Shown: positions 48,779 through 58,443, numbered from the stretch's first letter. The stretch is DNA of 64,000 bases from Pseudomonadota bacterium (GCA_023400405.1 JAEXFD010000005.1:62001-126000); one strand, 5' to 3'. The notes: generated by a model from the sequence alone, not told the origin. A program made the numbers and translations.

Positions 48779-50077
48779 ATGCTCGCCGACAAGGATCGCA
48801 TCTTCACCAACGTCTATGGCTACCAGCCATGGAACCTCGACGCGGCGGTTCGGCGCGGGGCGTGGGACAATACCAAGGCGCTGCTCGAGCTCGGGCCCGA
48901 TACGATCATCGATCGCATGAAGGCTTCGGGCCTGCGCGGGCGGGGCGGAGCGGGCTTCCCGACCGGCATGAAGTGGAGCTTCATGCCCAAGAACCCGACG
49001 CCGGAACGTCCCAGCTTCCTGGTGATCAACGCCGACGAATCCGAGCCGGGTTCGTGCAAGGATCGCGAAATCATCCGCCACGATCCGCATTTGCTGATCG
49101 AAGGCGCGCTGGTCGCCGGCTTCGCGATGCGCGCGCGCGCTGCCTATATCTACATCCGCGGCGAATATATCCGCGAGGCGGAGACGCTGTTCGCGGCAGT
49201 GGCGGAGGCCTATGCCGCGGGCCTGATCGGCAAGAATGCCTGCAAGTCGGGCTATGATTTCGACGTGTTCGTTCATCGCGGCGCCGGCGCCTATATCTGC
49301 GGCGAAGAGACCGCGATGCTGGAGAGCCTGGAAGGCAAGAAGGGGCAGCCGCGCCTCAAGCCGCCATTCCCGGCAGGGGCCGGCCTCTATGGCTGCCCAA
49401 CCACGGTCAACAACGTCGAATCGATCGCGGTCGCGCCGACGATCCTGCGGCGCGGGCCCGAATGGTTCGCGAGCTTCGGCAACGAGAACAACAAGGGCAC
49501 CAAGCTCTTCCAGATCAGCGGCCATGTGAACAAGCCGTGCGTGGTCGAGGAGGCGATGAGCATCCCGTTCCGCGAGTTGATCGAGAAGCATTGCGGCGGC
49601 ATCCGCGGCGGCTGGGACAATCTGCTCGCAGTGATCCCGGGGGGCTCGTCGGTGCCGCTCGTCCCGGCGGCGCAGATCATGGACGTGCCGATGGATTTCG
49701 ACGGGTTGCGCGCGGTCGGCTCGGGCCTCGGCACCGCCGCGGTGATCGTGATGGACAAGTCCACCGACATCGTGAAGGCGATCAGCCGGATCAGCTATTT
49801 CTACAAGCATGAGAGCTGCGGCCAGTGCACCCCGTGCCGCGAGGGCACCGGCTGGATGTGGCGCGTGATGGAGCGGCTGCGCACCGGCGATGCCGACATC
49901 AGTGAGATCGACACGCTGCAACAGGTCACCAAGCAGGTGGAAGGCCATACGATCTGCGCGCTGGGCGACGCCGCCGCCTGGCCGATCCAGGGCCTGATCC
50001 GCCATTTCCGGCCCGAGATCGAGCGCCGGATCCACGAACGCCAGGTCGCGAACGGCATGCAGGAGGCGGCAGAGTAA
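48779..50077 (+). CDS. nuoF: NADH-quinone oxidoreductase subunit F
   Basis: A 432-residue 51-kDa subunit that takes electrons from NADH. The NADH/FMN site includes GLRGRGGAGFPTGMKWSFMP and YICGEETAMLESLEG. The [4Fe-4S] N3 ligands are in SCGQCTPCREG and the later TICALGDAAAWP. Length is normal. The start directly follows the small gene upstream, and it overlaps nuoG by one base (TAATG). Confidence 0.97.
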   Translation: MLADKDRIFTNVYGYQPWNLDAAVRRGAWDNTKALLELGPDTIIDRMKASGLRGRGGAGFPTGMKWSFMPKNPTPERPSFLVINADESEPGSCKDREIIRHDPHLLIEGALVAGFAMRARAAYIYIRGEYIREAETLFAAVAEAYAAGLIGKNACKSGYDFDVFVHRGAGAYICGEETAMLESLEGKKGQPRLKPPFPAGAGLYGCPTTVNNVESIAVAPTILRRGPEWFASFGNENNKGTKLFQISGHVNKPCVVEEAMSIPFRELIEKHCGGIRGGWDNLLAVIPGGSSVPLVPAAQIMDVPMDFDGLRAVGSGLGTAAVIVMDKSTDIVKAISRISYFYKHESCGQCTPCREGTGWMWRVMERLRTGDADISEIDTLQQVTKQVEGHTICALGDAAAWPIQGLIRHFRPEIERRIHERQVANGMQEAAE

Positions 50078-52077
50078 TGCCCAAGCTTACGGTAGACGGA
50101 ATCGAAGTCGAGGTGCCGCAGGGCGCCACCGTGCTTCAGGCCTGCGAAGCCGCGGGCAAGGAGATTCCGCGCTTCTGCTATCACGAGCGCCTCTCGATCG
50201 CCGGCAATTGCCGGATGTGCCTGGTCGAAGTGAAGCCGGGGCCGCCCAAGCCCCAGGCGAGCTGTGCGCTGCCCGCGGCCGACAATCAGGAAATCCGCAC
50301 CGACAGCCCGATGGTGAAGGCCGCCCGCGAAGGCGTGATGGAATTCCTGCTGATCAACCACCCGCTCGATTGCCCGATCTGCGATCAGGGCGGCGAGTGC
50401 GACCTGCAGGACCAGTCGGTCGCCTATGGCCGCGGCCATTCGCGCTACACCGAGAACAAGCGCGCGGTGACCGAGAAATATATGGGTCCGATCATCAAGA
50501 CGATCATGACCCGCTGCATCCAGTGCACCCGCTGCGTGCGCTTCGGCGAGGAAGTCGCCGGGGTCGAGGATATCGGCGCGATCTATCGCGGCGAGAACAT
50601 GCAGATCACGACCTATCTCGAAAAGGCGTTCAAGAGCGAGCTTTCGGGCAATGCCGTCGATCTCTGCCCGGTCGGCGCGCTGACGCATAAGCCGGTGGCG
50701 TTCGAATATCGCCCCTGGGAGCTCAAGAAGAACCTGTCGATCGACGTGATGGACGCGGTGGGCACCAACATCCGCGTGGATGCGCGCGGGCGCCAGGTGA
50801 TGCGCGTGCTTCCCCGGATCAACGAGGACGTCAACGAGGAGTGGGCGCACGACAAGACCCGCTACCATGTCGACGCGCTGGTCCGCCGCCGGCTCGACCG
50901 CCCGTTCGTCCGCAAGGACGGCAAGCTGGTCGCCGCGAGCTGGGACGAGGCGTTCGAGGCGATCGCGGCCGTCGCGAAGACTGCGGGCAGCAGCGTCGCG
51001 GCGATCGCCGGCGACCTGCTCGATGCCGAGACCATGTATGCCGCGAAGGCGCTGGTGAAGTCGCTCGGTTCGGACCTGATCGAGGGCCGCCAGACCGGGC
51101 TCGCCTATGACGTGTCGAATCTCGGCGCGGTGGCATTCAATTCGACGATTGCCGCGGTCGAGGATGCCGACGCGATCCTGCTGGTCGGCACGAACCTGCG
51201 CTGGGAAGCGCCGCTGATCAACACGCGGGTGCGCAAGGCGATCAAGAAAGGGGCCAAGGTCTTCGCGATCGGGCCGGAGGTGGACCTCACCTACAAGGCG
51301 CGCTGGCTCGGCGACGATCTCGGCCTGCTCGGCAAGATGCCGGCCGAGGTTTCGGAAGTGATCGAGGCGGCGAAGAAGCCGCTGCTGATCCTCGGCCCCG
51401 GCGCTCTCAAGGGCGGCCATGGCGCGGCGCTCGCGGTTGCCGGCAGCTTCATGCGGGACGGATGGAACGGCTTCAATGTCGTCCACACCGCCGCGGCGCG
51501 GATGGGCGGGCTGATGCTCGGCTATGCGCAGAAGGGCGGCATCGCCGACATCGTCGCCGCGGCGCCGAAGCTCACCTTCTTCCTGGGGGCCGACGAAGTC
51601 GATTTCACCGCGTTCGCGGCCAGCTTCAAGGTCTATATCGGCCATCATGGCGATGCCGGCGCGCATCATGCCGATGTGATCCTGCCGGGCGCGACCTATG
51701 CCGAGAAGCCCGGCACCTATGTGAACCTCGAAGGCCGCGTCCAGCGCGCCGATCGTGCGGTGTTCGCGCCGGGCGACGCGCGCGAGGACTGGTCGATCCT
51801 GCGTGCGCTTTCGGAGAAGCTCGGGCACACGCTGCCCTTCGACAGCTTCGATGAGCTGCGTGCGAACATGGCGAACGAAGTCCCAGCGCTCGGCCGCGAG
51901 GGGCTGGCCGGCTACGAATGGGCGCCGCCGTCGCTCGACGCTTCGGCCTCGGGCGGGGTGACCTATCCGATCGCCGACTTCTATCTCACCAACGCCATCT
52001 GCCGCGCCTCGCCGACGATGCAGCGCTGCTCGGCCGAACTGCTCCACGGCGAAGACTTTGCGGAGGCGGCGGAATGA
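50077..52077 (+). CDS. nuoG: NADH-quinone oxidoreductase subunit G
   Basis: A 666-residue 75-kDa subunit carrying a chain of Fe-S clusters. The N-terminal [2Fe-2S] cysteines are in FCYHERLSIAGNCRMC. The His/Cys N5 set is in HPLDCPICDQGGECDLQDQ, and N4 in TRCIQCTRCVRFGEEVAG with a fourth Cys in AVDLCPVGALT. The C-terminal molybdopterin-like domain is shorter than in E. coli (908 residues), as in mitochondria-type enzymes. It overlaps nuoH by four bases. Confidence 0.97.
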   Translation: MPKLTVDGIEVEVPQGATVLQACEAAGKEIPRFCYHERLSIAGNCRMCLVEVKPGPPKPQASCALPAADNQEIRTDSPMVKAAREGVMEFLLINHPLDCPICDQGGECDLQDQSVAYGRGHSRYTENKRAVTEKYMGPIIKTIMTRCIQCTRCVRFGEEVAGVEDIGAIYRGENMQITTYLEKAFKSELSGNAVDLCPVGALTHKPVAFEYRPWELKKNLSIDVMDAVGTNIRVDARGRQVMRVLPRINEDVNEEWAHDKTRYHVDALVRRRLDRPFVRKDGKLVAASWDEAFEAIAAVAKTAGSSVAAIAGDLLDAETMYAAKALVKSLGSDLIEGRQTGLAYDVSNLGAVAFNSTIAAVEDADAILLVGTNLRWEAPLINTRVRKAIKKGAKVFAIGPEVDLTYKARWLGDDLGLLGKMPAEVSEVIEAAKKPLLILGPGALKGGHGAALAVAGSFMRDGWNGFNVVHTAAARMGGLMLGYAQKGGIADIVAAAPKLTFFLGADEVDFTAFAASFKVYIGHHGDAGAHHADVILPGATYAEKPGTYVNLEGRVQRADRAVFAPGDAREDWSILRALSEKLGHTLPFDSFDELRANMANEVPALGREGLAGYEWAPPSLDASASGGVTYPIADFYLTNAICRASPTMQRCSAELLHGEDFAEAAE

Positions 52078-53144
52078 CCTCCTGGTATCAACACATCAAT
52101 CTGCTCGGCTGGCAGCCCTTCGCCAATTATGGCGTGGCCTGGTTCGTCGCCACGCTGATCGACATCCTGGTCATCGCGTTGCCGCTGATGCTCGCCGTGG
52201 CCATGATCATCTATGCCGATCGCAAGATCTGGGCGGCGATGGCGCTGCGTCGCGGCCCGAACGTCGTGGGTCCCTTCGGCCTGCTCCAGAGCTTCGCCGA
52301 CGGCCTCAAGGTGTTCCTGCAGGAAACGATCATCCCGTCGGGCGCCAACAAGGTGCTGTTCCTGCTCGCGCCGATCATCACCTTCACGGTGGCGTTGATC
52401 GTCTGGGCGGTGGTGCCGTTCCAGGCGGGCGTGGCGCTGGCGAACATCAATGTCGGGCTGCTCTACGTGCTCGCCGCCTCGTCGCTGGGCGTATATGGCA
52501 TCATCCTCGCCGGTTGGTCGTCCAACTCGAAATACCCCTTCTATTCGGCGATCCGCGCCGCCGCGCAGATGGTGAGCTACGAAGTCTCGATCGGCTTCGT
52601 GCTGATCTCGGTGGTGATGTGGGCCGGCACGTTCAACCTCGGCGGCATCGTCGAGGCGCAGAAGGGCTATTACGGCTTCATCAACGGCAACGCGTTCAAT
52701 CCGCTGCTCTTCCCGATGTCGATCGTGTTCTTCATCTCGTCGCTCGCCGAGACGCAGCGCGCGCCGTTCGACCTCACCGAAGCGGAGAGCGAGCTCGTCG
52801 CGGGTTACCAGACCGAATATTCGTCGATGGCCTTCGCGCTCTACTGGCTGGGCGAATATGCCAACGTCATCCTGATGTGCGCGCTCAACGCGACGCTGTT
52901 CTGGGGCGGCTATCTCCCGCCGTTCGACTGGGCGCCGCTCTATTATGTGCCGGGCATTATCTGGCTGTTCGCCAAGATCCTGTTCTTCTTCTTCGTGTTC
53001 AGCTGGGTGAAGGCGACGGTGCCGAGGTACCGCTACGACCAGCTGATGCGGCTGGGCTGGAAGATCTTCCTGCCGCTGTCGCTGATCTTCGTGTTCATCG
53101 TTTCCGGGTTCCTGATGCTGACCCGAGTGGGAGTGCCCGCATGA
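52074..53144 (+). CDS. nuoH: NADH-quinone oxidoreductase subunit H
   Basis: A 356-residue membrane subunit at the interface with the peripheral arm; eight or so helices. Characteristic segments are YADRKIWAAMALRRGPNVVGPFGLLQ, SFADGLKVFLQE, RAAAQMVSYEVS, ETQRAPFDLTEAESELVAGY and VKATVPRYRYDQLMRLGWK. The acidic and basic loop residues for proton transfer and quinone entry are in place. It overlaps nuoI by four bases. Confidence 0.97.
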   Translation: MTSWYQHINLLGWQPFANYGVAWFVATLIDILVIALPLMLAVAMIIYADRKIWAAMALRRGPNVVGPFGLLQSFADGLKVFLQETIIPSGANKVLFLLAPIITFTVALIVWAVVPFQAGVALANINVGLLYVLAASSLGVYGIILAGWSSNSKYPFYSAIRAAAQMVSYEVSIGFVLISVVMWAGTFNLGGIVEAQKGYYGFINGNAFNPLLFPMSIVFFISSLAETQRAPFDLTEAESELVAGYQTEYSSMAFALYWLGEYANVILMCALNATLFWGGYLPPFDWAPLYYVPGIIWLFAKILFFFFVFSWVKATVPRYRYDQLMRLGWKIFLPLSLIFVFIVSGFLMLTRVGVPA

Positions 53145-53626
53145 GCGTCGGCCATATCATCCGCACCTGGACCCTGTGGGAGTTCGTCAAGGCGCATGCG
53201 CTGACCTTGAAGTATTTCTTCAAGCCCAAGGCGACGATCAACTACCCGTACGAGAAGAACCCGCTGAGCCCGCGCTTCCGCGGCGAGCATGCCCTGCGCC
53301 GTTATCCCAATGGCGAGGAGCGGTGCATCGCGTGCAAGCTGTGCGAAGCGGTGTGCCCGGCGCTGGCGATCACGATCGAGGCCGAGCCGCGCGAGGATGG
53401 CAGCCGCCGCACCACGCGCTACGACATCGACATGACCAAGTGCATCTATTGCGGCCTGTGCCAGGAAGCCTGCCCGGTCGATGCGATCGTCGAGGGGCCG
53501 AACTTCGAATTCGCCACCGAAACCCGCGAGGAGCTGATCTACCAGAAGGAGAAGCTGCTCGAGAATGGCGACCGCTGGGAGCGCGCGATTGCCGCGAACC
53601 TTGCCGCCGATGCCCCGTACCGTTAA
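53141..53626 (+). CDS. nuoI: NADH-quinone oxidoreductase subunit I
   Basis: A 161-residue ferredoxin-like subunit with two [4Fe-4S] clusters (N6a, N6b). The two motifs are CIACKLCEAVCP and CIYCGLCQEACP. The N-terminal amphipathic helix and YPYEKNPLSPRFRGEHALRR are typical. The end of the gene is followed by a 160-base gap holding a dispersed palindrome, then nuoJ. Confidence 0.97.
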   Translation: MSVGHIIRTWTLWEFVKAHALTLKYFFKPKATINYPYEKNPLSPRFRGEHALRRYPNGEERCIACKLCEAVCPALAITIEAEPREDGSRRTTRYDIDMTKCIYCGLCQEACPVDAIVEGPNFEFATETREELIYQKEKLLENGDRWERAIAANLAADAPYR

Positions 53627-53681
53627 GCGCGCGCCAACAGTGGGACGCATGATGAATCACCGTTTCTACGCCGAGGTGGGC

Positions 53682-53779
53682 TCACCCTCACCCTTCCGGC
53701 GCTTCGCGCCTCCCTCCCTCTCCCATTGGGAGAGGGAAGGGGCCCGCGCGCCGCAGGCGCGTGGGAAGGGTGAGGGCGA
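53682..53779. repeat. Dispersed imperfect palindrome (CCCTCTCCC type) inside nuo operon
   Basis: TCACCCTCACCCTTCC and GGAAGGGTGAGGGCGA are inverted arms around CCCTCTCCC-ATTG-GGAGAGGG-like and GCGCGCCGCAGGCGCG hairpins. It is nearly identical to the element between gap and pgk. It fills the only large gap in nuoA-nuoJ and may set relative expression of the two operon parts through RNA processing. Confidence 0.85.
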
Positions 53780-53788
53780 GGTGCTCGC

Positions 53789-54400
53789 ATGATCCAGCTC
53801 CTCGCCTTCTATCTGTTCGCGGTGGTCGTGATCGCCTCGGGCGCGCTGACGATCCTGTCGCGCAACCCGGTGCACAGCGTGCTGTGGCTGATCCTCGCCT
53901 TCTTCAATGCGGCGGGGCTGATGGTGCTCGCGGGTGCCGAGTTCATCGCGATGCTGCTCGTGATCGTCTATGTCGGCGCGGTCGCGGTGCTGTTCCTGTT
54001 CGTCGTGATGATGCTCAACATCGATTTCGCCGAGGTCCGCGCGGGCGTGATGAAATATGCAGCCGTCGGCCTCGCGCTCGCAGTGGCGCTGGTGGCGGAG
54101 ATCATCATCGCGATCGGCGCCTATAGCGCCGGGGGACTTCAGCTCGGCCGCCGCATCGCCCCGGTCGATGGCGCGGTGCCCAATATCGAGGCGATCGGGC
54201 GGCTGCTCTATTCGCGCTACCTCTTCGTGTTCGAAGGCGCCGGGCTGGTGCTGCTCGTTGCGATGATCGGCGCGATCGTGCTGACCCTGCGTCCGCGCAG
54301 CGACGTCAAGCCGCAAAAGGTCGGCCGCCAGGTCGCCCGCCGCGCGGCCGATGCCACCCGCAACCTCAATCCGCCCGTGGGGCAGGGGGTCGAGCTGTGA
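53789..54400 (+). CDS. nuoJ: NADH-quinone oxidoreductase subunit J
   Basis: A 203-residue membrane subunit with five helices. YLFAVVVIASGALTILSRNPVHSVLWLILAFFNAAG and LLVIVYVGAVAVLFLFVVMMLN (with the pi-bulge helix region of complex I ND6) identify it. GAGGTG is close before the ATG, directly after the palindrome. It overlaps nuoK by four bases. Confidence 0.95.
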   Translation: MIQLLAFYLFAVVVIASGALTILSRNPVHSVLWLILAFFNAAGLMVLAGAEFIAMLLVIVYVGAVAVLFLFVVMMLNIDFAEVRAGVMKYAAVGLALAVALVAEIIIAIGAYSAGGLQLGRRIAPVDGAVPNIEAIGRLLYSRYLFVFEGAGLVLLVAMIGAIVLTLRPRSDVKPQKVGRQVARRAADATRNLNPPVGQGVEL

Positions 54401-54702
54401 TCGGCGTTACCCATTATCTCGTCGTCAGCGCGATCCTGTTCACGCTGGGCGTGCTCGGCATCTTCATGAACCGAAAGAACCTGATCGTCATCCTGATGGC
54501 GATCGAGCTGATCCTGCTCGCGGTGAACCTGAATTTCGTCGCTTTCTCGGCGGCGCTGGGCGACCTGGTCGGGCAGGTCTTCGCGATGTTCGTGCTCACC
54601 GTCGCCGCCGGCGAGGCCGCGATCGGCCTGGCGATCCTCGTAATCTACTTCCGCGGCCGCGGCACGATCTCGGTCGAAGACGTCAATCGGATGAAGGGCT
54701 GA
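54397..54702 (+). CDS. nuoK: NADH-quinone oxidoreductase subunit K
   Basis: A 101-residue three-helix subunit (ND4L). The proton-channel glutamates are in IVILMAIELILLAVNLNFV and LTVAAGEAAIGLAILV. The GTG start overlaps nuoJ (GTGA). A dispersed palindrome follows before nuoL. Confidence 0.96.
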   Translation: MIGVTHYLVVSAILFTLGVLGIFMNRKNLIVILMAIELILLAVNLNFVAFSAALGDLVGQVFAMFVLTVAAGEAAIGLAILVIYFRGRGTISVEDVNRMKG

Positions 54703-54714
54703 TGGTGCTTAACT

Positions 54715-54799
54715 CCGTCATGCCAGCGAAAGCTGGCATCTCTCTCCTTCGAACCGTGCGCGTGTGGCGCGAGACCCCAGCTTTCGCTGGGGTGACGGG
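54715..54799. repeat. Dispersed imperfect palindrome (CATGCCAGCGAAAGCTGGC type) inside nuo operon
   Basis: CCGTCATGCCAGCGAAAGCTGGCATCTCT at the left and GAGACCCCAGCTTTCGCTGGGGTGACGG at the right. Each half folds on itself and they also pair with each other. It is in the nuoK-nuoL gap and ends 9 bases before the nuoL ATG, so the hairpin could affect nuoL translation. Confidence 0.82.
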
Positions 54800-54808
54800 G
54801 GCCTATTG

Positions 54809-56899
54809 ATGTCGGCGATCCATTTCATCGTATTCCTGCCGCTGCTCGCGGCGGCCGTGGCGGGGCTTTCGAACAAGGCGTTCGGGGCGACCTTGCCGAA
54901 GGTCGTCACGACCGGCGCGCTGTTCCTCGCCTGCGCGCTCAGCTGGCCGATCTTCCTCAGCTATCTGGGCGGTTCGGCCGAGCCGAGCGTCGCGCCGGTG
55001 TTCACCTGGATGGCGAGCGGCGGGCTGCACGTCGATTGGGCGCTGCGCGTCGATGCGCTCACCGCTGTGATGCTCGTGGTGGTGACCAGCGTCTCGGCGC
55101 TCGTCCACCTCTATAGCTGGGGCTATATGAGCGAGGATCCGGACCAGCCGCGCTTCTTCGCCTATCTCTCGCTGTTCACCTTCGCGATGCTGATGCTGGT
55201 GACCGCCAACAACCTGGTCCAGATGTTCTTTGGCTGGGAAGGGGTGGGCCTCGCTTCCTACCTGCTGATCGGCTTCTGGTTCCGCAAGCCCAGCGCCAAT
55301 GCCGCCGCGATCAAGGCGTTCGTGGTGAACCGCGTCGGCGATCTGGGCTTCATGCTCGGCATTTTTGGCACCTTCCTGGTCTTCGGCACGATCGACATCC
55401 CCTCGATCCTCGCCGCCGCACCCAACATGCACGGATCGACGATCGGCTTCCTCGGCCAGCGCTTCGATACGATGACGGTGCTCTGCCTGCTGCTGTTCGT
55501 CGGCGCGATGGGCAAGTCGGCCCAGCTCGGCCTGCACACCTGGTTGCCGGACGCGATGGAAGGCCCGACCCCGGTGTCGGCGCTCATCCACGCCGCGACG
55601 ATGGTCACCGCCGGCGTGTTCATGGTCTGCCGCATGTCGCCGATGTTCGAGCAGAGCCATGTCGCGATGGGCGTCGTTACCTTTATCGGCGCCGCGACCT
55701 GCCTGTTCGCCGCGACGGTCGGCCTGGTGCAGACCGACATCAAGCGCGTCATCGCCTATTCGACCTGCTCGCAGCTCGGTTACATGTTCTTCGCGGCGGG
55801 CGTCGGCGCCTATGGCGCGGCGATGTTCCACCTGTTCACCCACGCCTTCTTCAAGGCGCTGCTGTTCCTCGGTGCCGGCTCGGTGATCCACGCCATGCAC
55901 CATGAGCAGGACATGCGCTTCTATGGCGGGCTGTGGAAGAAGATCCCGATCACCTATTGGACGATGATGGCGGGTACGCTGGCGATCACCGGCGTGGGCA
56001 TCCCGGGCATCTTCGGCAACAGCGCGTTCGGCTTTGCCGGCTTCCATTCCAAGGACGCGATCATCGAGGCGAGCTGGGCCGCCGGCGTGCCCGCAGCCTT
56101 CTGGGTCGGCGTGTTCGTCGCGCTGCTCACCAGCTTCTATTCCTGGCGCCTGGTGTTCCTGACCTTCCATGGCACGCCGCGCTGGGCCGGATCGGAGCAT
56201 ATCCAGCACGCCGTCCATGACGCGCACGATACGCATGGCCATGGCAGCGAAGAGGCGAACGCGCCGGCGCAGGAAGATGCCGGACACGGCCCGAGCGCGG
56301 ATCAGGTCCTCCACGATCACGGCCATGAAGGCACCGGCGGCTATCATCCGCACGAGAGCCCGATCGTTATGCTGATCCCGCTGCTCGTGCTGTCGATCGG
56401 CGCGGTGTTCGCCGGCCTGGTTTTCCACGGCGCGTTCATCGAGCCGACGGCAGGCGAGAGCTATTGGAAGGGCGCGCTCGCCTTCAACGAGCATCTGATG
56501 CACGCGATGCACGAAGTGCCGGTCTGGGTGAAGCTGTCGGCGACGATCGCGATGCTGCTCGGCCTGTCGAGCGCCTGGTTCGTCTATATCCGCCGCCCGG
56601 GCCTTGCCTCGGCGATCGCCGACCAGTTCCACGCACTCTACGTGTTCCTGCTCAACAAGTGGTTCTTCGACGAGCTCTACAACTTCCTGTTCGTGCGCCC
56701 GGCCTTCGCGATCGGCCGCTTCTTCTGGAAGAAGGGCGATGAGGGCACGATCGACCGCTTCGGCCCGAATGGCGCCGCGGCGGCGGTCAAGCTGGGCAGC
56801 GTCGGCGCGGTCAAGCTTCAATCGGGGTATGTCTACACCTATGCGTTCGTCATGCTGATCGGTCTCACCGCCGCGCTGACCTGGGTGATCGCACGATGA
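54809..56899 (+). CDS. nuoL: NADH-quinone oxidoreductase subunit L, with His-rich insert
   Basis: A 696-residue antiporter-like proton-pumping subunit (ND5). Features include FFGWEGVGLASYLLIGFW, KSAQLGLHTWLPDAMEGPTPVSALIHAATMV and STCSQLGYMFFAAG, then the long C-terminal lateral helix. Between helices, residues about 464-518 form a loop with about twelve histidines (AHDTHGHG, LHDHGHEG, YHPHES). The ATG at 54809 lacks a strong ribosome site because it follows a palindrome. It overlaps nuoM by four bases. Confidence 0.96.
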   Translation: MSAIHFIVFLPLLAAAVAGLSNKAFGATLPKVVTTGALFLACALSWPIFLSYLGGSAEPSVAPVFTWMASGGLHVDWALRVDALTAVMLVVVTSVSALVHLYSWGYMSEDPDQPRFFAYLSLFTFAMLMLVTANNLVQMFFGWEGVGLASYLLIGFWFRKPSANAAAIKAFVVNRVGDLGFMLGIFGTFLVFGTIDIPSILAAAPNMHGSTIGFLGQRFDTMTVLCLLLFVGAMGKSAQLGLHTWLPDAMEGPTPVSALIHAATMVTAGVFMVCRMSPMFEQSHVAMGVVTFIGAATCLFAATVGLVQTDIKRVIAYSTCSQLGYMFFAAGVGAYGAAMFHLFTHAFFKALLFLGAGSVIHAMHHEQDMRFYGGLWKKIPITYWTMMAGTLAITGVGIPGIFGNSAFGFAGFHSKDAIIEASWAAGVPAAFWVGVFVALLTSFYSWRLVFLTFHGTPRWAGSEHIQHAVHDAHDTHGHGSEEANAPAQEDAGHGPSADQVLHDHGHEGTGGYHPHESPIVMLIPLLVLSIGAVFAGLVFHGAFIEPTAGESYWKGALAFNEHLMHAMHEVPVWVKLSATIAMLLGLSSAWFVYIRRPGLASAIADQFHALYVFLLNKWFFDELYNFLFVRPAFAIGRFFWKKGDEGTIDRFGPNGAAAAVKLGSVGAVKLQSGYVYTYAFVMLIGLTAALTWVIAR

Positions 56900-58443
56900 G
56901 CGGTGTGCCCATGCTCTCGCTGATGCTCGCGGTCCCGGCGCTCGCCGCAGTCGCCTGCCTGTTCGTCGATGCGCGGACGGCCCGCTGGGTGGCGCTGATC
57001 GCCACGCTGATCGACTTCGCGCTCGGCATGCTGCTCTGGTCGCAGTTTCAGACGGGCGCCGGCGCGCCGCAATGGCAGTTCGTCGAACATGTCACGCTGT
57101 TCGGCCAGCCGGGCGGGGTGCAGTTCGCCTGGGCGCTCGGCATCGACGGCTTCGCGCTGCTGCTGATCCTCCTCAGCGTCTTCCTGATGCCGATCTGCAT
57201 CGGCGCGAGCTGGCTCTCGATCGAGAAGCGCGTGCCCGAGTACATGGCGGCGTTCCTCGCCACCGAAGTGCTGATGATCGGCACCTTCGCCGCGCAAGAC
57301 CTGTTCCTATTCTACGTCTTCTTCGAAGGCGGCCTGATCCCGATGTTCCTGATCATCGGCATCTGGGGCGGCGCGAACCGCATCTACGCCTCGTACAAAT
57401 TCTTCCTCTATACGCTGCTCGGCTCGCTGCTGATGCTGATCGCGATGATCTACATGGCGATCACCGCGGGCACTTCGAGCATCCCGGCGCTGCTGGCCTA
57501 TGATTTCGCGCCGCATATCCAGACCTGGCTGTGGCTCGCCTTCTTCGCCTCCTTCGCCGTCAAGATGCCGATGTGGCCGGTCCACACCTGGCTTCCCGAC
57601 GCGCACGTCCAGGCGCCGACTGCGGGTTCGGTGATCCTGGCCGGCGTGCTGCTCAAGCTCGGCGGCTATGGCTTCCTGCGCTTCTCGCTGCCGATGTTCC
57701 CGGAGGCTTCGGCGCAGCTGATCTGGCTCGTCTTCGCCCTCTCGGCCGTGGCGGTGATCTACACCAGCCTCGTCGCGCTGGTGCAAAGCGACATGAAGAA
57801 GCTGATCGCCTATTCCTCGGTCGCGCACATGGCGATCGTCACCTTCGGCCTGTTCGCGTTCAATGCGCAGGGCATCGAAGGCGCGATGATGGTGATGCTC
57901 GGCCACGGCCTGGTCTCGGGCGCGCTGTTCCTCTGCGTCGGCGTGATCTACGATCGGCTGCACACCCGCGAGATCGACCGTTACGGCGGGCTGGCGATCA
58001 ACATGCCGCGCTATGCCGTGCTGTTCCTGCTGTTCACCATGGCCTCGGTCGGCCTGCCGGGCACCAGCAACTTCATCGGCGAGTTCCTGAGCCTCGCCGG
58101 CCTCTACCAGGTCTCGACGCTCTATGCGCTGCTCGGCACCACCGGCATCATCCTGGGCGCTGCCTATATGCTCTATCTCTATCGCCGCGTGGCGTTCGGG
58201 GACCTGACCAAGGACGACGTGAGGGCGATGCCGGACCTCGACGCGCGCGAATTCGCAATGCTCGGCGCGCTGGCGGCGGTGACGCTGTGGATGGGCGTCT
58301 ATCCGGAGAGCTTCCTCAAGCCGATGCGCGGCGACGTCGAACGGTTGATGGCGCGGATCGAGCGCGCTAGGCCCGCCGGGGATTCGCTGCCGACCGCGGG
58401 CAAGCCTGCCACCCCTGCTGCTGCGCACGGGGAGGCGCACTGA
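56896..58443 (+). CDS. nuoM: NADH-quinone oxidoreductase subunit M
   Basis: A 515-residue ND4-type proton pump subunit with about 14 helices. Signatures are FLFYVFFEGGLIPMFLIIGIWGG, AVKMPMWPVHTWLPDAHVQAPTAGSVILAG and LIAYSSVAHMAIVT, with the key Glu and Lys residues of the channel. The C-terminus has an Ala/Pro-rich tail. It overlaps nuoN by one base (TGATG). Confidence 0.97.
   Translation: MSGVPMLSLMLAVPALAAVACLFVDARTARWVALIATLIDFALGMLLWSQFQTGAGAPQWQFVEHVTLFGQPGGVQFAWALGIDGFALLLILLSVFLMPICIGASWLSIEKRVPEYMAAFLATEVLMIGTFAAQDLFLFYVFFEGGLIPMFLIIGIWGGANRIYASYKFFLYTLLGSLLMLIAMIYMAITAGTSSIPALLAYDFAPHIQTWLWLAFFASFAVKMPMWPVHTWLPDAHVQAPTAGSVILAGVLLKLGGYGFLRFSLPMFPEASAQLIWLVFALSAVAVIYTSLVALVQSDMKKLIAYSSVAHMAIVTFGLFAFNAQGIEGAMMVMLGHGLVSGALFLCVGVIYDRLHTREIDRYGGLAINMPRYAVLFLLFTMASVGLPGTSNFIGEFLSLAGLYQVSTLYALLGTTGIILGAAYMLYLYRRVAFGDLTKDDVRAMPDLDAREFAMLGALAAVTLWMGVYPESFLKPMRGDVERLMARIERARPAGDSLPTAGKPATPAAAHGEAH

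Noticed and set aside
54803..56821. A 672-codon minus-strand frame across nuoL
   Set aside because: Antisense shadow; NuoL signatures on the plus strand are unambiguous.
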